From Larkinella arboricola (lineage in GTDB: Bacteria; Bacteroidota; Bacteroidia; Cytophagales; Spirosomataceae): a stretch of DNA of 64,000 bases. Positions 16,467 through 25,605 of the stretch are shown piece after piece. The stretch lies in NCBI RefSeq assembly GCF_003259745.1, contig NZ_QLMC01000001.1, forward strand, positions 1,674,001 through 1,738,000. The letters are read 5' to 3'. Each line of letters begins with the position of its first letter. Position 1 is the first letter of the stretch. The notes below the pieces were generated by a model. The model did not search any database, was not told the DNA's origin, and saw only the letters and a list, made by a program, of their open reading frames with translations. The position numbers and the translations under genes are program-made.

Positions 16467-17659
16467 TGGAGTTATTACAACCATGGATGATGTGGGGAGC
16501 CGGGGCCGTTGTCATTCCGGTGATTATCCATTTCTGGCATCAGAAAAAGGGGCAAACCCTGGCGTGGGCGGCTACGCGCTGGCTCCAGGAAAAGGACCAG
16601 CAGCAACAACGGGGCATTAAACTGGATAATTTACTGCTCCTGATTCTGCGGTGTCTTCTTGTTATTGTACTGGCTTTTTTATTAAGTCAGCCGGTCATCA
16701 ATTGGCTGGTGAATTCACCTGCGGTTCAGAAAATACACCTGGTGCAGCCCGACAAATTTCTGCTTGATAACTTCCGGTTTGAACTGGAAGATGCAATGAA
16801 AAAAGGTGAACCGATTTACTGGATAAATGCATCGCCAGAACCCGTAAAAAGCCTGGAGGAGCGGCCTGATGGACGAACGGTTATTTCAACGACATTGCAG
16901 TCGTCAATTAATGCGTTAAGCAAAGATCATACGGAATTAAACCTTTATTTACTGAATGATCAGCGATTGGCGTATGCTCCGTTTATTCGGGTTCCGGCTA
17001 CTTACAAGTTACACCTGGCGGCCAATTCTAAAAGCGAGTTTGTTCGGAATTATCTGGAGTTGCCGGCGGGTAAAAAAGTTTTTGTAAATCCGTTCAATCA
17101 ACTGACCACTAGCTTAGCATTAGACAAAACCGTTCCGTTTCAATCGGCTCCTGTGCATCAGGGGCCTATAAAAGTTCTCCTTGATTTTCGGAATGCACTA
17201 GAACAACAGACGGTATTGGCTGCTCTTAACGCTTTGTCGGAAGTCTATTCACTGGTTTTTCGGATTGATAAAAAGCCGGATTCGGACAATAACTATGATT
17301 GGATTCTGACCGATCGGGAACCTGAAAAGATACTTTCTCAGACGCTATATGTAGTTTCGGGCAAGCTGAAATTACCAACGGTTTCCAATGTGATTTATAC
17401 CGATGAGCCGCTTATTCCACAAGCTGCCGAAATTGTGAAATCCGGCCAGTTACCCGAATGGCTGGGTGAACTTTTTATTCGACACTTTAAACTGGATGCT
17501 AACCTGTTTCCGTTGAGTCAGAAACAGATCGACAGGTTATTTATCACAACGGCGGATCCCGATGCTAACCAACCGGAAGGGATTCGCAATGCGTTGTTTT
17601 TACTATTGATTATGCTGGCGGGAGTGGAACGCTGGATCGCTTTGAGGAAAAACGCATGA
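16466..17659 (+). CDS. BatA-type N-terminal membrane protein
   Basis: A 397-residue protein that begins with the BatA/aerotolerance N-terminal region: a first membrane helix at about residues 8-24 (MMWGAGAVVIPVIIHFW), the IHFWHQKK turn, and a second helix at about 52-72 (LLLLILRCLLVIVLAFLL). A third hydrophobic segment is at the very C-terminus (ALFLLLIMLAGVERWI). The periplasmic middle does not show a full vWA MIDAS motif. It overlaps the following gene by four bases (ATGA). The likely role is an envelope complex with the MoxR and DUF58 proteins; substrate unknown. Confidence 0.82.
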   Translation: MELLQPWMMWGAGAVVIPVIIHFWHQKKGQTLAWAATRWLQEKDQQQQRGIKLDNLLLLILRCLLVIVLAFLLSQPVINWLVNSPAVQKIHLVQPDKFLLDNFRFELEDAMKKGEPIYWINASPEPVKSLEERPDGRTVISTTLQSSINALSKDHTELNLYLLNDQRLAYAPFIRVPATYKLHLAANSKSEFVRNYLELPAGKKVFVNPFNQLTTSLALDKTVPFQSAPVHQGPIKVLLDFRNALEQQTVLAALNALSEVYSLVFRIDKKPDSDNNYDWILTDREPEKILSQTLYVVSGKLKLPTVSNVIYTDEPLIPQAAEIVKSGQLPEWLGELFIRHFKLDANLFPLSQKQIDRLFITTADPDANQPEGIRNALFLLLIMLAGVERWIALRKNA

Positions 17660-19929
17660 ACGAACTGAAACGCACGGTATCGGTCCTTATTTATCAGTTG
17701 ATTGCCAATGCTTTCATCAACAGTCTGCTGATTGGTGTTGCCGCCTATTTAGCAGCCCGGGCGGTGGGGTTTTCACAGGGAGTAGGCGCTATTTCAGGCG
17801 TCCTTGGCTTCCTGGCCGGGGCGTGGTTAACCCGACTTTTTCAGGATAAAAAAACACAGGCTATTGCCCATCTGCATCAAACCGTTGGCGACGCTGAATA
17901 CAGCCTGTCGTTGCTGGATAAACCGGAACTAAATATAGCGGAACAACTTCAGGTAGCCAGGTTGAATGAGCGTGTTCAATCAGTTCATATTCCGGCGAAG
18001 CAAGTGGCTGCGGTTGTCTTTTCAAAAACGGGTTTATACGGTTTGCTGGTTGCCGTATTACTGGTGGTTTATTATGGTTATCCATTGCTTAAATCCAGTC
18101 AAACGATTCAGAAAGAGTTGCTTAGGCTGCCTGTTGTCGCTAACGTGGATCGTCAGATTGTACCTTTCTTTCAATCGGCTTCCTTGCAAATTACACCGCC
18201 TGGTTATACGGAATTGCCGGTGCAAACATCGAATGATTTAAACGCCGTTGCCATCAGCGGTTCGCGGTTGAAATGGCAGGTGAAGTTCAGTCAGCAAGAC
18301 CGTCTTTCCGTGCGCCTGGTGAATAGCCGGGGTGAAGAACGGGCCTTTCAAAAAGTGAATGATACCTTTGAATACCGTGATCAACTGGTTAGCTCCGGAA
18401 TTTATGCGCTGAAAGCGTCCTGGAAAACGCCGTTGGGTAAGGATTCCGTGGTGTATCAATCTGATTTTTACCGACTCGAAGCCCAACCCGATCTGGCACC
18501 GAAAATCCAGCCGGATTCCAAAGAGTTATATCGTTTTCACGTTCTGAAAGACGACAAGAACCTGCGCATTTCGGCCCGGGTTTCGGATGATTTTAAGGTT
18601 CGTCAGGCTTTTATTGTAGCCACTTTAGCGCGCGGTTCGGGTGAGAATGTAAAGTTCAGGGAAGTGAAATTTCCATTGCCACAGACCAATTTTAAAGAAG
18701 GGCAGTTACGTCAAATCATTGATTTGAAAGCACTCGGTTTTGCGCCCGGCGATGAGTTGTATTACTACTGGGCAGCCGTTGATAACAAGCAGCCAGAAGC
18801 CAATTTTGCCAAGTCGGACACGTATTTTGTCGTTTATAGAGATACGGCCAGGGTAGAAGAAGCCGAACTGGCAACGATGGCGGTCAACATGATGCCGGAA
18901 TATTTCCGCAGCCAGCGGCAGATTATTATTGATACTGAAAAGCTCATTGCCCGACGGAAAAAACTGGCAGCTAAAGAGTTTAAAAGTTCCTCTAACGAAA
19001 TCGGGTTTGATCAAAAAGTGCTGCGTTTACGGTATGGTCAATACCTGGGCGAAGAGTTCGAAAATTCGATTGGTGGACACGAATTATTGCCCGAAGGAAA
19101 TGTGCTGGAAGGCTTCATTCATAAACACGATACGGAGGGCGAAAAAGACGCGCCGAAATCGTTTGCTTTTAAGATGATTGAGAAAGCGGAGGAGTCTCAG
19201 AAAAAGGAGTTGCCCGCCCCCGATCAGCATGGACATGATCACGGAGCTAACCCGTCAGAGAGCGAAAATAAAGACCCGCTGGCAGCTTTAATGGAGCAGT
19301 ATATCCATTCCCACGACGACGGTGAAGCCAACACCTTTTACGAGCAATCGACCCGCAGTTTATTGAAAATGGCCCTAGAACAAATGTGGCAATCGGAGCT
19401 TCATTTACGCTTATACGAACCCGAAAAGGCCTTGCCATTTGAAAACAAAGCCCTGGTTTATCTGAAAGCCGCGCAGCAGAAAGCCCGAGCTTTTGTCAGA
19501 AAAAGCGGCTATGATCCACCGCCCATTAAAGAAAAAGAAATCCGCTTAACGGGCGAATTAACAAAAGTGAATACCGACTTTAAGCAGGAGCGTATGTATG
19601 ACCAGGAGCGGGTGGAACGACTGGTAAGCGAAGTACTGGGTTTTCTGGAACTGGAGCGTTTAAGTTCGTCTCAGAAAGCGACTATACAACGGCTGGGCGC
19701 TGCCCTGACAAACGATATTATCAACAGCCGTTTATCGAATTGGTCGATTATTACGGCCTTGCAGAAACTGGGAGCGGGGAAACCACTGACGAAGCAGGAA
19801 GAACAGCGTTTGAAGACCAAGCTTTATGCGCTGGCTGGCGGGAACGCTGATAAACGACAGCCTGTGCGGGCTGGATCGTACGCCAGCGAACGTAAACTGG
19901 AGCAATCCTTTTGGCAGCATTTAAAATGA
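17656..19929 (+). CDS. large membrane protein of the MoxR operon (DUF4175-like)
   Basis: A 757-residue protein with two N-terminal membrane helices (about residues 19-60) and another at about 122-145 (GLYGLLVAVLLVVYYGYPLL), followed by a large extracytoplasmic region of beta-rich (about 160-400) and then charged helical character (about 400-750), including a His/Asp-rich patch DQHGHDHG near residue 515. It resembles DUF4175-type proteins that accompany moxR/DUF58 genes, but I am not certain of the family. Overlaps on both sides (ATGA) place it firmly in the operon. Confidence 0.7.
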   Translation: MNELKRTVSVLIYQLIANAFINSLLIGVAAYLAARAVGFSQGVGAISGVLGFLAGAWLTRLFQDKKTQAIAHLHQTVGDAEYSLSLLDKPELNIAEQLQVARLNERVQSVHIPAKQVAAVVFSKTGLYGLLVAVLLVVYYGYPLLKSSQTIQKELLRLPVVANVDRQIVPFFQSASLQITPPGYTELPVQTSNDLNAVAISGSRLKWQVKFSQQDRLSVRLVNSRGEERAFQKVNDTFEYRDQLVSSGIYALKASWKTPLGKDSVVYQSDFYRLEAQPDLAPKIQPDSKELYRFHVLKDDKNLRISARVSDDFKVRQAFIVATLARGSGENVKFREVKFPLPQTNFKEGQLRQIIDLKALGFAPGDELYYYWAAVDNKQPEANFAKSDTYFVVYRDTARVEEAELATMAVNMMPEYFRSQRQIIIDTEKLIARRKKLAAKEFKSSSNEIGFDQKVLRLRYGQYLGEEFENSIGGHELLPEGNVLEGFIHKHDTEGEKDAPKSFAFKMIEKAEESQKKELPAPDQHGHDHGANPSESENKDPLAALMEQYIHSHDDGEANTFYEQSTRSLLKMALEQMWQSELHLRLYEPEKALPFENKALVYLKAAQQKARAFVRKSGYDPPPIKEKEIRLTGELTKVNTDFKQERMYDQERVERLVSEVLGFLELERLSSSQKATIQRLGAALTNDIINSRLSNWSIITALQKLGAGKPLTKQEEQRLKTKLYALAGGNADKRQPVRAGSYASERKLEQSFWQHLK

Positions 19930-21596
19930 TAGAGTTTGACCGTTTTATTATCCGATTTAACCCGTTAGATCCCCTCAACTGGATTATAGCAAGCGTGTTA
20001 ACGGTCATGCTGTTTCTGCCCATCACGCTGATCGTTAGAAATGACGCACTTTCGTTACGAAGAAAATGGATTCGAGCCGCCTTGCATGTCCTGTTTTCGG
20101 GTGTCCTGCTGGCTTACTTTCTTCAAATCGAATGGCGCATTCCGGTCGATGCAAAACCGGTATTGATTGCGGATAACAAGGTGCCTGCCGGGTATATAAC
20201 GCATCTGATGGATAGCCTTCATCTTCAGGAAACCGTTCGAGCCGCCAATTTTAAAAAATCCTTTAAAACCAGGCTGTTGGAAGGTAGAATTGATTCGGTT
20301 ATTCTGGTGGGATCTGACTTTTTGCCGGACGTCTTAGGACAGGTAAGCCGTCAAACCGTTCACTGGATTCCGTATCATCAGCCCGATCAGGTACACCTGA
20401 TTCGGTGGAAAGCCGTACTTCGAAAAGGTGAGCTACAGACCGTCAGCGGCACGATTCAATCATCCTGGAAACAGGCGCTTACACTACGGTTTGGTGACCA
20501 GACGCTGGACAGTTTGCCGTTGAAGCCGGGCCATACGGCGTTCAAACTTCGGTTTCCGGTTTTTTCGCAGGGACGCACCGCCGTTGAATTGGTGTTGAAT
20601 CAGAAAACCATAGCTACACTTCATTTTTTTGCCCGAAAACCCGCCCCCGTTGCCTATCAGTTTATTCTGGATAGCCCTGATTTTGAAAGCAAGACACTGG
20701 CGGACTGGCTGGGCAAGAAAGGTTACTCTGTCCAGCTCACCTCGACCATATCAAAAGACATTACCAACCGGGTGTCGATCAACCGCGTTGCTACCCCGGA
20801 TGTGATTATAACCGATCCGGCCAACGCCATCAACCCGGTTGTTAAAAAGGCCGTGGCGCAGGGAAAACCCGTGTTATTCATGAACGGAACGGACCCGGAA
20901 ACGGATTGCAAAACCATCAATCGGGCGTTGGGAACAACCTGGCAGGTGAAGAAAATTTCAAACGAAGTCACGGTTACGCTCGGTAACGGTATTCAGGCAT
21001 TACCGTATCAATTCCGGGAGGCAATAAACCAGTTTCCGATAACGGGTTACCCAGTTGCTGTTCAGAAAACCACCGCCAAAATCGGGTTCAGTCTGCTAAA
21101 CGAAACGTTTCCTCTGAAATTGAGTGGTGACAGTCTGACGTACGACCGCATCTGGACGGGAATTCTGAACGAACTGCAACCGGTTTTAAAAAACAATGTG
21201 CAGGTTGATGCTCCGGTTTTTAGCGGAATCCGGTCTGTCATTCGCCTGAATAACTGGGCCATTAAACCGTCTTCCGTTCGAATAGGAAGCGATACCGTCC
21301 GGCTGGATTATTCGCCCGTCAATGGCTGGTCGGCGGAGGCTGCGTATCGGTTTGGCGGGTCGGGCTGGCAGTCGGTTCAGGACTCGATGGAAGTCTATGT
21401 GGATCAGCCGGATAATAAAATAGGCTTCGGGAGTCACCTGACAAGCGCCTACGTTCAGACCCGTTCAACCGATGACACGGGCACAAAACCGGCCAGACAG
21501 CGCTGGATGGCCGTTGAAATCCCCGGCTGGGTGTGGTTGTTGCTGGTGCTTGGCTGTCTGACGGCGCTTTGGATTGAACCTAAATTTAACATTTGA
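19926..21596 (+). CDS. membrane protein closing the MoxR operon, function unknown
   Basis: 556 residues from the ATG at 19926, which overlaps the preceding TGA by four bases; an in-frame TTG at 19911 is possible but less likely. Membrane helices lie at about residues 15-35 (LNWIIASVLTVMLFLPITL), 50-68 (ALHVLFSGVLLAYFL), and at the C-terminus (WVWLLLVLGCLTALWIE), the layout of BatA-like proteins whose periplasmic domain is held between terminal helices. The middle has a putative GATase/ThuA-like portion (VIITDPANAINPVVKKAV, GKPVLFMNGT). Function unknown. Confidence 0.72.
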   Translation: MIEFDRFIIRFNPLDPLNWIIASVLTVMLFLPITLIVRNDALSLRRKWIRAALHVLFSGVLLAYFLQIEWRIPVDAKPVLIADNKVPAGYITHLMDSLHLQETVRAANFKKSFKTRLLEGRIDSVILVGSDFLPDVLGQVSRQTVHWIPYHQPDQVHLIRWKAVLRKGELQTVSGTIQSSWKQALTLRFGDQTLDSLPLKPGHTAFKLRFPVFSQGRTAVELVLNQKTIATLHFFARKPAPVAYQFILDSPDFESKTLADWLGKKGYSVQLTSTISKDITNRVSINRVATPDVIITDPANAINPVVKKAVAQGKPVLFMNGTDPETDCKTINRALGTTWQVKKISNEVTVTLGNGIQALPYQFREAINQFPITGYPVAVQKTTAKIGFSLLNETFPLKLSGDSLTYDRIWTGILNELQPVLKNNVQVDAPVFSGIRSVIRLNNWAIKPSSVRIGSDTVRLDYSPVNGWSAEAAYRFGGSGWQSVQDSMEVYVDQPDNKIGFGSHLTSAYVQTRSTDDTGTKPARQRWMAVEIPGWVWLLLVLGCLTALWIEPKFNI

Positions 21597-21622
21597 CCTC
21601 TTGTAAAATTCCAGTAGCTTTG
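21592..21622 (+). promoter_or_regulatory. metK promoter (TTTG-N19-TAGCTTTG)
   Basis: TTTG at 21592-21595, a 19-base spacer, then TAGCTTTG at 21615-21622 match the Bacteroidota primary-sigma consensus exactly. The -33 element overlaps the stop codon of the preceding gene. A start site near 21629 gives a leader of about 25 bases, too short for a SAM riboswitch. Confidence 0.75.
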
Positions 21623-21653
21623 TGGCTGGTTTTAGCTTTAAATCTAACGTACA

Positions 21654-22907
21654 ATGCCCTATCTATTCACCTCAGAGTCAGTTTCTGAAGGACATCCCGA
21701 TAAAGTTGCGGATCAGATTTCCGATGCATTGATCGATCACTTTCTAGCGTACGATCCCTCCAGTAAAGTTGCCTGTGAGACCCTGGTTACAACCGGGCAG
21801 GTGGTATTGGCGGGAGAAGTAAAAACGAATACGTACCTCGATGTGCAGAAAATTGCCCGGGAGGTAATCAAGCGGATCGGGTACACCAAGAGTGAATACA
21901 TGTTCGAAGCCAACTCCTGCGGTATATTGTCGGCGATTCACGACCAGTCGGCTGACATTAATCAGGGTGTTGAGCGCTCGAATCCGGAAGATCAGGGTGC
22001 GGGCGATCAGGGAATGATGTTTGGGTATGCCACCAACGAAACGGATAACTACATGCCGTTGCCGCTCGATCTGGCCCACAAGATTTTGCAGGAACTGTCG
22101 TACATCCGGAATCACGAAAAGGATATTTTAACCTACCTGCGGCCGGATGCCAAGTCACAGGTGACGATTGAGTACAGCGACGATCATAAGCCTATCCGGA
22201 TTGATACGATTGTCGTTTCGACCCAGCACGACGATTTTGGAACGGATGCGGTCATGCTGGAACGTATTCGGGAAGACATCATTAATGTGGTGATTCCGCG
22301 GGTGAAGGCTCAGTTGAAACCGGAGTTGCAGACCCTGTTTACTGATAACATTACCTATTACATCAACCCGACGGGCAAGTTTGTGATCGGCGGGCCACAC
22401 GGCGATACCGGTCTGACGGGCCGTAAAATCATCGTTGATACGTACGGTGGCAAAGGAGCACATGGCGGGGGCGCATTCTCCGGCAAAGATCCTTCAAAGG
22501 TGGACCGTTCGGCGGCTTATGCTACGCGGCACATCGCCAAAAACCTGGTTGCGGCTGGTTTGTGCGATCAGGTGCTCGTTCAGGTCTCCTACGCCATTGG
22601 GGTAGCTAAACCGTGCGGTTTGTACGTCGATACCTACAACTCGGCCAAAGTCGATATGACTGACGGCGAAATTGCAACCAAGATCGAAGAACTGTTTGAT
22701 ATGCGTCCGTACGCCATTGAGCAGCGTCTGAAACTCCGCAACCCAATTTATTCGGAAACGGCCGCTTACGGTCATATGGGCCGTCAGAATCAGGTCGTGA
22801 AGAAAGTATTTGGCACAAACGGCACCACCAAAGAGGTGGAAGTCGAACTGTTTACCTGGGAAAAGCTTGACTACGTTGACAAGGTTAAGGAAGCTTTTGG
22901 CCTGTAA
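21654..22907 (+). CDS. metK: S-adenosylmethionine synthetase
   Basis: A 417-residue methionine adenosyltransferase, which makes S-adenosylmethionine from ATP and methionine in the cytoplasm. Visible signatures: [20 protein letters not shown] at the N-terminus, [16 protein letters not shown] in the middle, and [19 protein letters not shown] with the catalytic lysines near the C-terminal third. Length is slightly above the bacterial norm because of a short insertion around residue 130-150. It has its own promoter and terminator, so it is monocistronic. Confidence 0.98.
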   Translation: MPYLFTSESVSEGHPDKVADQISDALIDHFLAYDPSSKVACETLVTTGQVVLAGEVKTNTYLDVQKIAREVIKRIGYTKSEYMFEANSCGILSAIHDQSADINQGVERSNPEDQGAGDQGMMFGYATNETDNYMPLPLDLAHKILQELSYIRNHEKDILTYLRPDAKSQVTIEYSDDHKPIRIDTIVVSTQHDDFGTDAVMLERIREDIINVVIPRVKAQLKPELQTLFTDNITYYINPTGKFVIGGPHGDTGLTGRKIIVDTYGGKGAHGGGAFSGKDPSKVDRSAAYATRHIAKNLVAAGLCDQVLVQVSYAIGVAKPCGLYVDTYNSAKVDMTDGEIATKIEELFDMRPYAIEQRLKLRNPIYSETAAYGHMGRQNQVVKKVFGTNGTTKEVEVELFTWEKLDYVDKVKEAFGL

Positions 22908-22938
22908 GGTCCCTACGGGTTTAAGCCGTATTAAAACA

Positions 22939-22969
22939 AAAAAGCCGTCTCGAAGAGACGGCTTTTTTG
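22939..22969. terminator. bidirectional terminator between metK and hpf
   Basis: A perfect 8-bp GCCGTCTC/GAGACGGC stem with a GAA loop is flanked by six A on the left and six T on the right, so it can end transcription from both convergent genes. Confidence 0.92.
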
Positions 22970-22985
22970 TTGGAGTGCTTCCTGG

Positions 22986-23360
22986 TTAAAAATCGATGTC
23001 GTCGTTGACTACACCCACTTCTACCAGTTCTTTCGACTCTTTGATCTGCTGCGCAGAGATGTTACGCTGCTTATCTTTATGGCGTTTCAGTTTATTTTTT
23101 AGCGTATCCAGTACCATATCCGTCGCTTCTTCGAACGTCGTTCCCTGTTGCTGAACGAAGATGGAGTCACCCGGTAACAAGAGTTTAACTTCGACAATTT
23201 TGTGTTTAATTCTGCTGGTTTCACTTCCCTCCAACCTCAAATAAACTTCACCGCTCACAATCCGGTCGTTGAAGGTATCCAACTTGTTCAGTTTTCTCTG
23301 AACAAAATCCAGCAAGCTTTGATCTGCTGTAAAATGGACGCAATGAATCTGAATTCTCAT
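22986..23360 (-). CDS. hpf: ribosome hibernation promoting factor (HPF/RaiA family)
   Basis: About 124 residues from the Met of MRIQIHCVHF; a Met nine codons upstream (23387) is possible but the family starts here. The S30AE fold is complete (LLDFVQRKLNKLDTFNDRI; EVKLLLPGDSIFVQQQGTTF; AIDxxxLKNKLKRHKDK-like basic helix). It binds the 30S decoding region and inactivates or dimerises ribosomes in stationary phase. It is the short form, lacking the C-terminal dimerisation domain, but ends with an acidic tail (VVNDDIDF). Confidence 0.93.
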   Translation of the reverse strand: MRIQIHCVHFTADQSLLDFVQRKLNKLDTFNDRIVSGEVYLRLEGSETSRIKHKIVEVKLLLPGDSIFVQQQGTTFEEATDMVLDTLKNKLKRHKDKQRNISAQQIKESKELVEVGVVNDDIDF

Positions 23361-23470
23361 ACGTGTCGCATGGTTTAAGTTAAACAAAGGACCTACGAAC
23401 TACCTAAGTTTGGAAATCCAATTGATAGAATCAAGAGGCTGACAGAAATATCCAACTTAGGGTATTATAT

Positions 23471-23533
23471 AGATGGGTACGAATATCATCGCACGGTTCG
23501 AAACGCTTTGTTTATCGTGCGAAGTACCCATCT
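23471..23533. other. hairpin-forming intergenic element, possible small RNA
   Basis: A ten-base perfect inverted repeat AGATGGGTAC (23471-23480) / GTACCCATCT (23524-23533) with a second inner pair TCGCACG/CGTGCGA encloses a 20-base loop. About 55 bases downstream lies an intrinsic terminator. The GGTTCGAAA run inside resembles a tRNA T-loop but no acceptor or anticodon arms fit. Confidence 0.4.
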
Positions 23534-23586
23534 GGTTGCAGCAAAGATTCTTCTTATTGTCTAATTCGCCAATCTGATAAATCAGG

Positions 23587-23615
23587 AAAAACGCTGATTT
23601 ACGGCAGCGTTTTTT
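23587..23615. terminator. terminator between SDR gene and the hairpin element
   Basis: The stem ACGCTG/CAGCGT with an 8-base loop has A residues on the left and a run of T on the right, so it could work in both directions. It follows the 3' end of the SDR gene on the minus strand by 8 bases. Confidence 0.8.
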
Positions 23616-23622
23616 ATAAATT

Positions 23623-24483
23623 TCAGGTATTGACGACCTCTCCACCGTTGACATGCATCACCTGACCGGTCATGTAGGAGGCATCTTCGGAGGCCAGAAA
23701 AACAAAGGCAGGAGCCACTTCGGCTGGTTGTCCAACGCGCTCCAGGGGTGTTCCCTGGCCGAATTTGGCCACTTCTTCTTCCGTTTTGGTTGCGACAATC
23801 AGCGGGGTCCAGATCGGGCCGGGCGCTACGGCATTAACCCGGATGCTGCGTTCGACCAGATGTTGTGATAACGACCGTGTAAAGGCCGTTACAGCGCCTT
23901 TTGTCGATGCGTAATCGATCAGGGCTTTGCTGCCCCGGTACGAAACAACGGAGGTGGTATTGATGATGCAATCATATGCGCCCATGTGGGGCAAAGCCAG
24001 CTTGACCAGCCGGAACATCGCCAGAATATTGAGTTCAAACGTTTCGATCAGTTGCTGATCGGTAATGTCCGTAAACTCGTGCTGTTCGACGTGGTTGGCC
24101 GCATTGTTCACCAGGATGTTGATGTGGTGGTATTGATCAATCACCTGGGCAACTACCTGTCTGATAAATGACGGGTTTCGTAGATCACCGGCGATGAGCA
24201 GACAGCGTCTTCCTTCGGCTTCAACCAGGCTCTTGGTTTTCTGCGCATCCTCAATTTCGCGGGGGTGGTGAACGATGGCCAGATCGGCCCCTTCGCGGGC
24301 AAAATGCACCGATACCGCCCTTCCAATTCCGCTGTCACCGCCCGTAATCAGGGCAATTTTATCCTGTAATTTTCCGCTGCCCTTGTAATCATCCCGGATG
24401 TAAATCGGCTGCGGATGCATCTCGCTTTCCAGGCCCGGCTGGGCATCCTGATGCTGGGGAGGGGTTTCAAGTTTCAGATCCAT
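23623..24483 (-). CDS. SDR-family oxidoreductase (paralogue 1)
   Basis: A 286-residue short-chain dehydrogenase with an N-terminal extension of about 40 residues before the Rossmann start. NAD(P)-binding motif TGGDSGIG at about 48-55, NNAAN at about 128, catalytic Ser in INTTSVVS and YxxxK in YASTKGA, then PGPIWTPL. The extension PPQHQDAQPGLESEM is shared with its neighbour and is typical of the general-stress YghA/YhdF-type dehydrogenases. Substrate unknown. It lies 18 bases downstream of its paralogue on the same strand. Confidence 0.9.
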   Translation of the reverse strand: MDLKLETPPQHQDAQPGLESEMHPQPIYIRDDYKGSGKLQDKIALITGGDSGIGRAVSVHFAREGADLAIVHHPREIEDAQKTKSLVEAEGRRCLLIAGDLRNPSFIRQVVAQVIDQYHHINILVNNAANHVEQHEFTDITDQQLIETFELNILAMFRLVKLALPHMGAYDCIINTTSVVSYRGSKALIDYASTKGAVTAFTRSLSQHLVERSIRVNAVAPGPIWTPLIVATKTEEEVAKFGQGTPLERVGQPAEVAPAFVFLASEDASYMTGQVMHVNGGEVVNT

Positions 24484-24501
24484 GCGTGAGATTCGGTTAA
24501 A

Positions 24502-25356
24502 TCAGGCGTTGATAATCGTTCCGCCGTTGGGGTGAAGCGTCTGACCGGTAACATAACTGGCATCGGCTGAGGCCAGATACACGTAGGCCGGAGCCACTTC
24601 GCTGGGTTGGCCCGGACGCTTCATTGGCACGTCCTTACCGAATTGGGCCACCTGTTCGGCATCCACCGAAGCCGGGTTGAGCGGGGTCCAGATCGGCCCC
24701 GGAGCTACACCGTTTACCCGAATTTTTTTCTCTGCCAGATTTGACGACAAGGCCCGCGTAAAGCTCATGATGGCTCCTTTGGTTGCCGAATATTCCGGCA
24801 GATCGGCCCGGCCCTGATAAGCCGTTACCGATGTGGTATTGATGATGCAGTCACCTTCGTGCAGGTAGTTGAGCGACGCCCGCGTGACCCGGAAAAACGA
24901 ATAGATATTGATTTCGAAGGTATTGACCAGATCCTCGTCAGTAATGTCTTCAAACCGCTCGTGGGCCAGTTGCAGCCCGGCGTTGTTGACCAGAATGTTT
25001 AGTTTGCCAAACCGCCGGACAGTGTCTCCCGGAAGCCGTTCGCAGTACGACGCGTCGCGCAGGTCGCCGGGCAGCAGCAGGCATTGCTGTCCTTCCTGCT
25101 CCACCAGTTGGCGGGTGCGCTGGGCATCGCCTTCTTCACGCGGGGTGTAGGCAATGGCGACATCGGCGCCTTCGCGGGCAAAATGAACCGCCACCGCCCG
25201 ACCAATCCCGCTGTCGCCACCCGTAATCAAAGCCACTTTTCCCTGTAATTTTCCGGAACCGACGTAGGTGTAGCGAATCACCTTTGGCTGCGGATCCAAT
25301 TCGCTTTCCAAACCCGGTTGTACGTCCTGGTGTTGGGGCGGAATCTTCATTTCCAT
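24502..25356 (-). CDS. SDR-family oxidoreductase (paralogue 2)
   Basis: A 284-residue short-chain dehydrogenase. Motifs: PPQHQDVQPGLESELDPQP in the N-terminal extension, TGGDSGIG, NNAG, catalytic INTTSV and YSATKGA, and PGPIWTPLNPAS. It is a tandem duplicate of the downstream gene, with clear sequence similarity from the first to the last residue. It is likely an NAD(P)-dependent alcohol/aldehyde or sugar dehydrogenase induced under stress (family knowledge). Both genes probably share one transcript starting in 25357-25550, where I see no clear promoter but a partial inverted repeat ACAGACAAAA/TTTTGTCTGT. Confidence 0.9.
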   Translation of the reverse strand: MEMKIPPQHQDVQPGLESELDPQPKVIRYTYVGSGKLQGKVALITGGDSGIGRAVAVHFAREGADVAIAYTPREEGDAQRTRQLVEQEGQQCLLLPGDLRDASYCERLPGDTVRRFGKLNILVNNAGLQLAHERFEDITDEDLVNTFEINIYSFFRVTRASLNYLHEGDCIINTTSVTAYQGRADLPEYSATKGAIMSFTRALSSNLAEKKIRVNGVAPGPIWTPLNPASVDAEQVAQFGKDVPMKRPGQPSEVAPAYVYLASADASYVTGQTLHPNGGTIINA

Positions 25357-25550
25357 AACGTTCTAACAGTGTGTTGAGTAAATCAGAAAGCTGATTGAAC
25401 AAGCGAGGAAAGGAGAAGGGGCACAGACAAAATGATGATTTCCGCAGTAAGCTTCCTTCACATATCTCGTCCACTTCTCACCTCTTTTGTCTGTTTTAAA
25501 CAACTCGGATTCTACGGTATTGATTGAATTCTATTATTAAACGGGAAAAG

Positions 25551-25580
25551 AAAAAAGCCGGATGTTTGCAAACATCCGGC
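25551..25580 (-). terminator. strong terminator after eboF
   Basis: A perfect 12+12-base palindrome beginning GCCGGATGTTTG is preceded by six A on the plus strand, which become the U-tract for minus-strand transcripts. It lies 25 bases past the eboF stop and closes the eboBCDEF unit. Confidence 0.92.
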
Positions 25581-25605
25581 TTCCAGCCAACTATAGAGGA
25601 TTATG

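Noticed and set aside
21597-21653. SAM riboswitch before metK
   Set aside because: With the consensus promoter at 21592-21622, the leader is only about 25 bases, too short for any SAM aptamer.
23471-23533. tRNA gene suggested by GGTTCGAAA
   Set aside because: No acceptor stem, D-arm or anticodon arm fits around it; the strong pairing is a simple hairpin.
25411-25496. Another intergenic palindrome of the series
   Set aside because: Only ACAGACAAAA/TTTTGTCTGT pairs; the flanks do not align, so it was not counted with the others.
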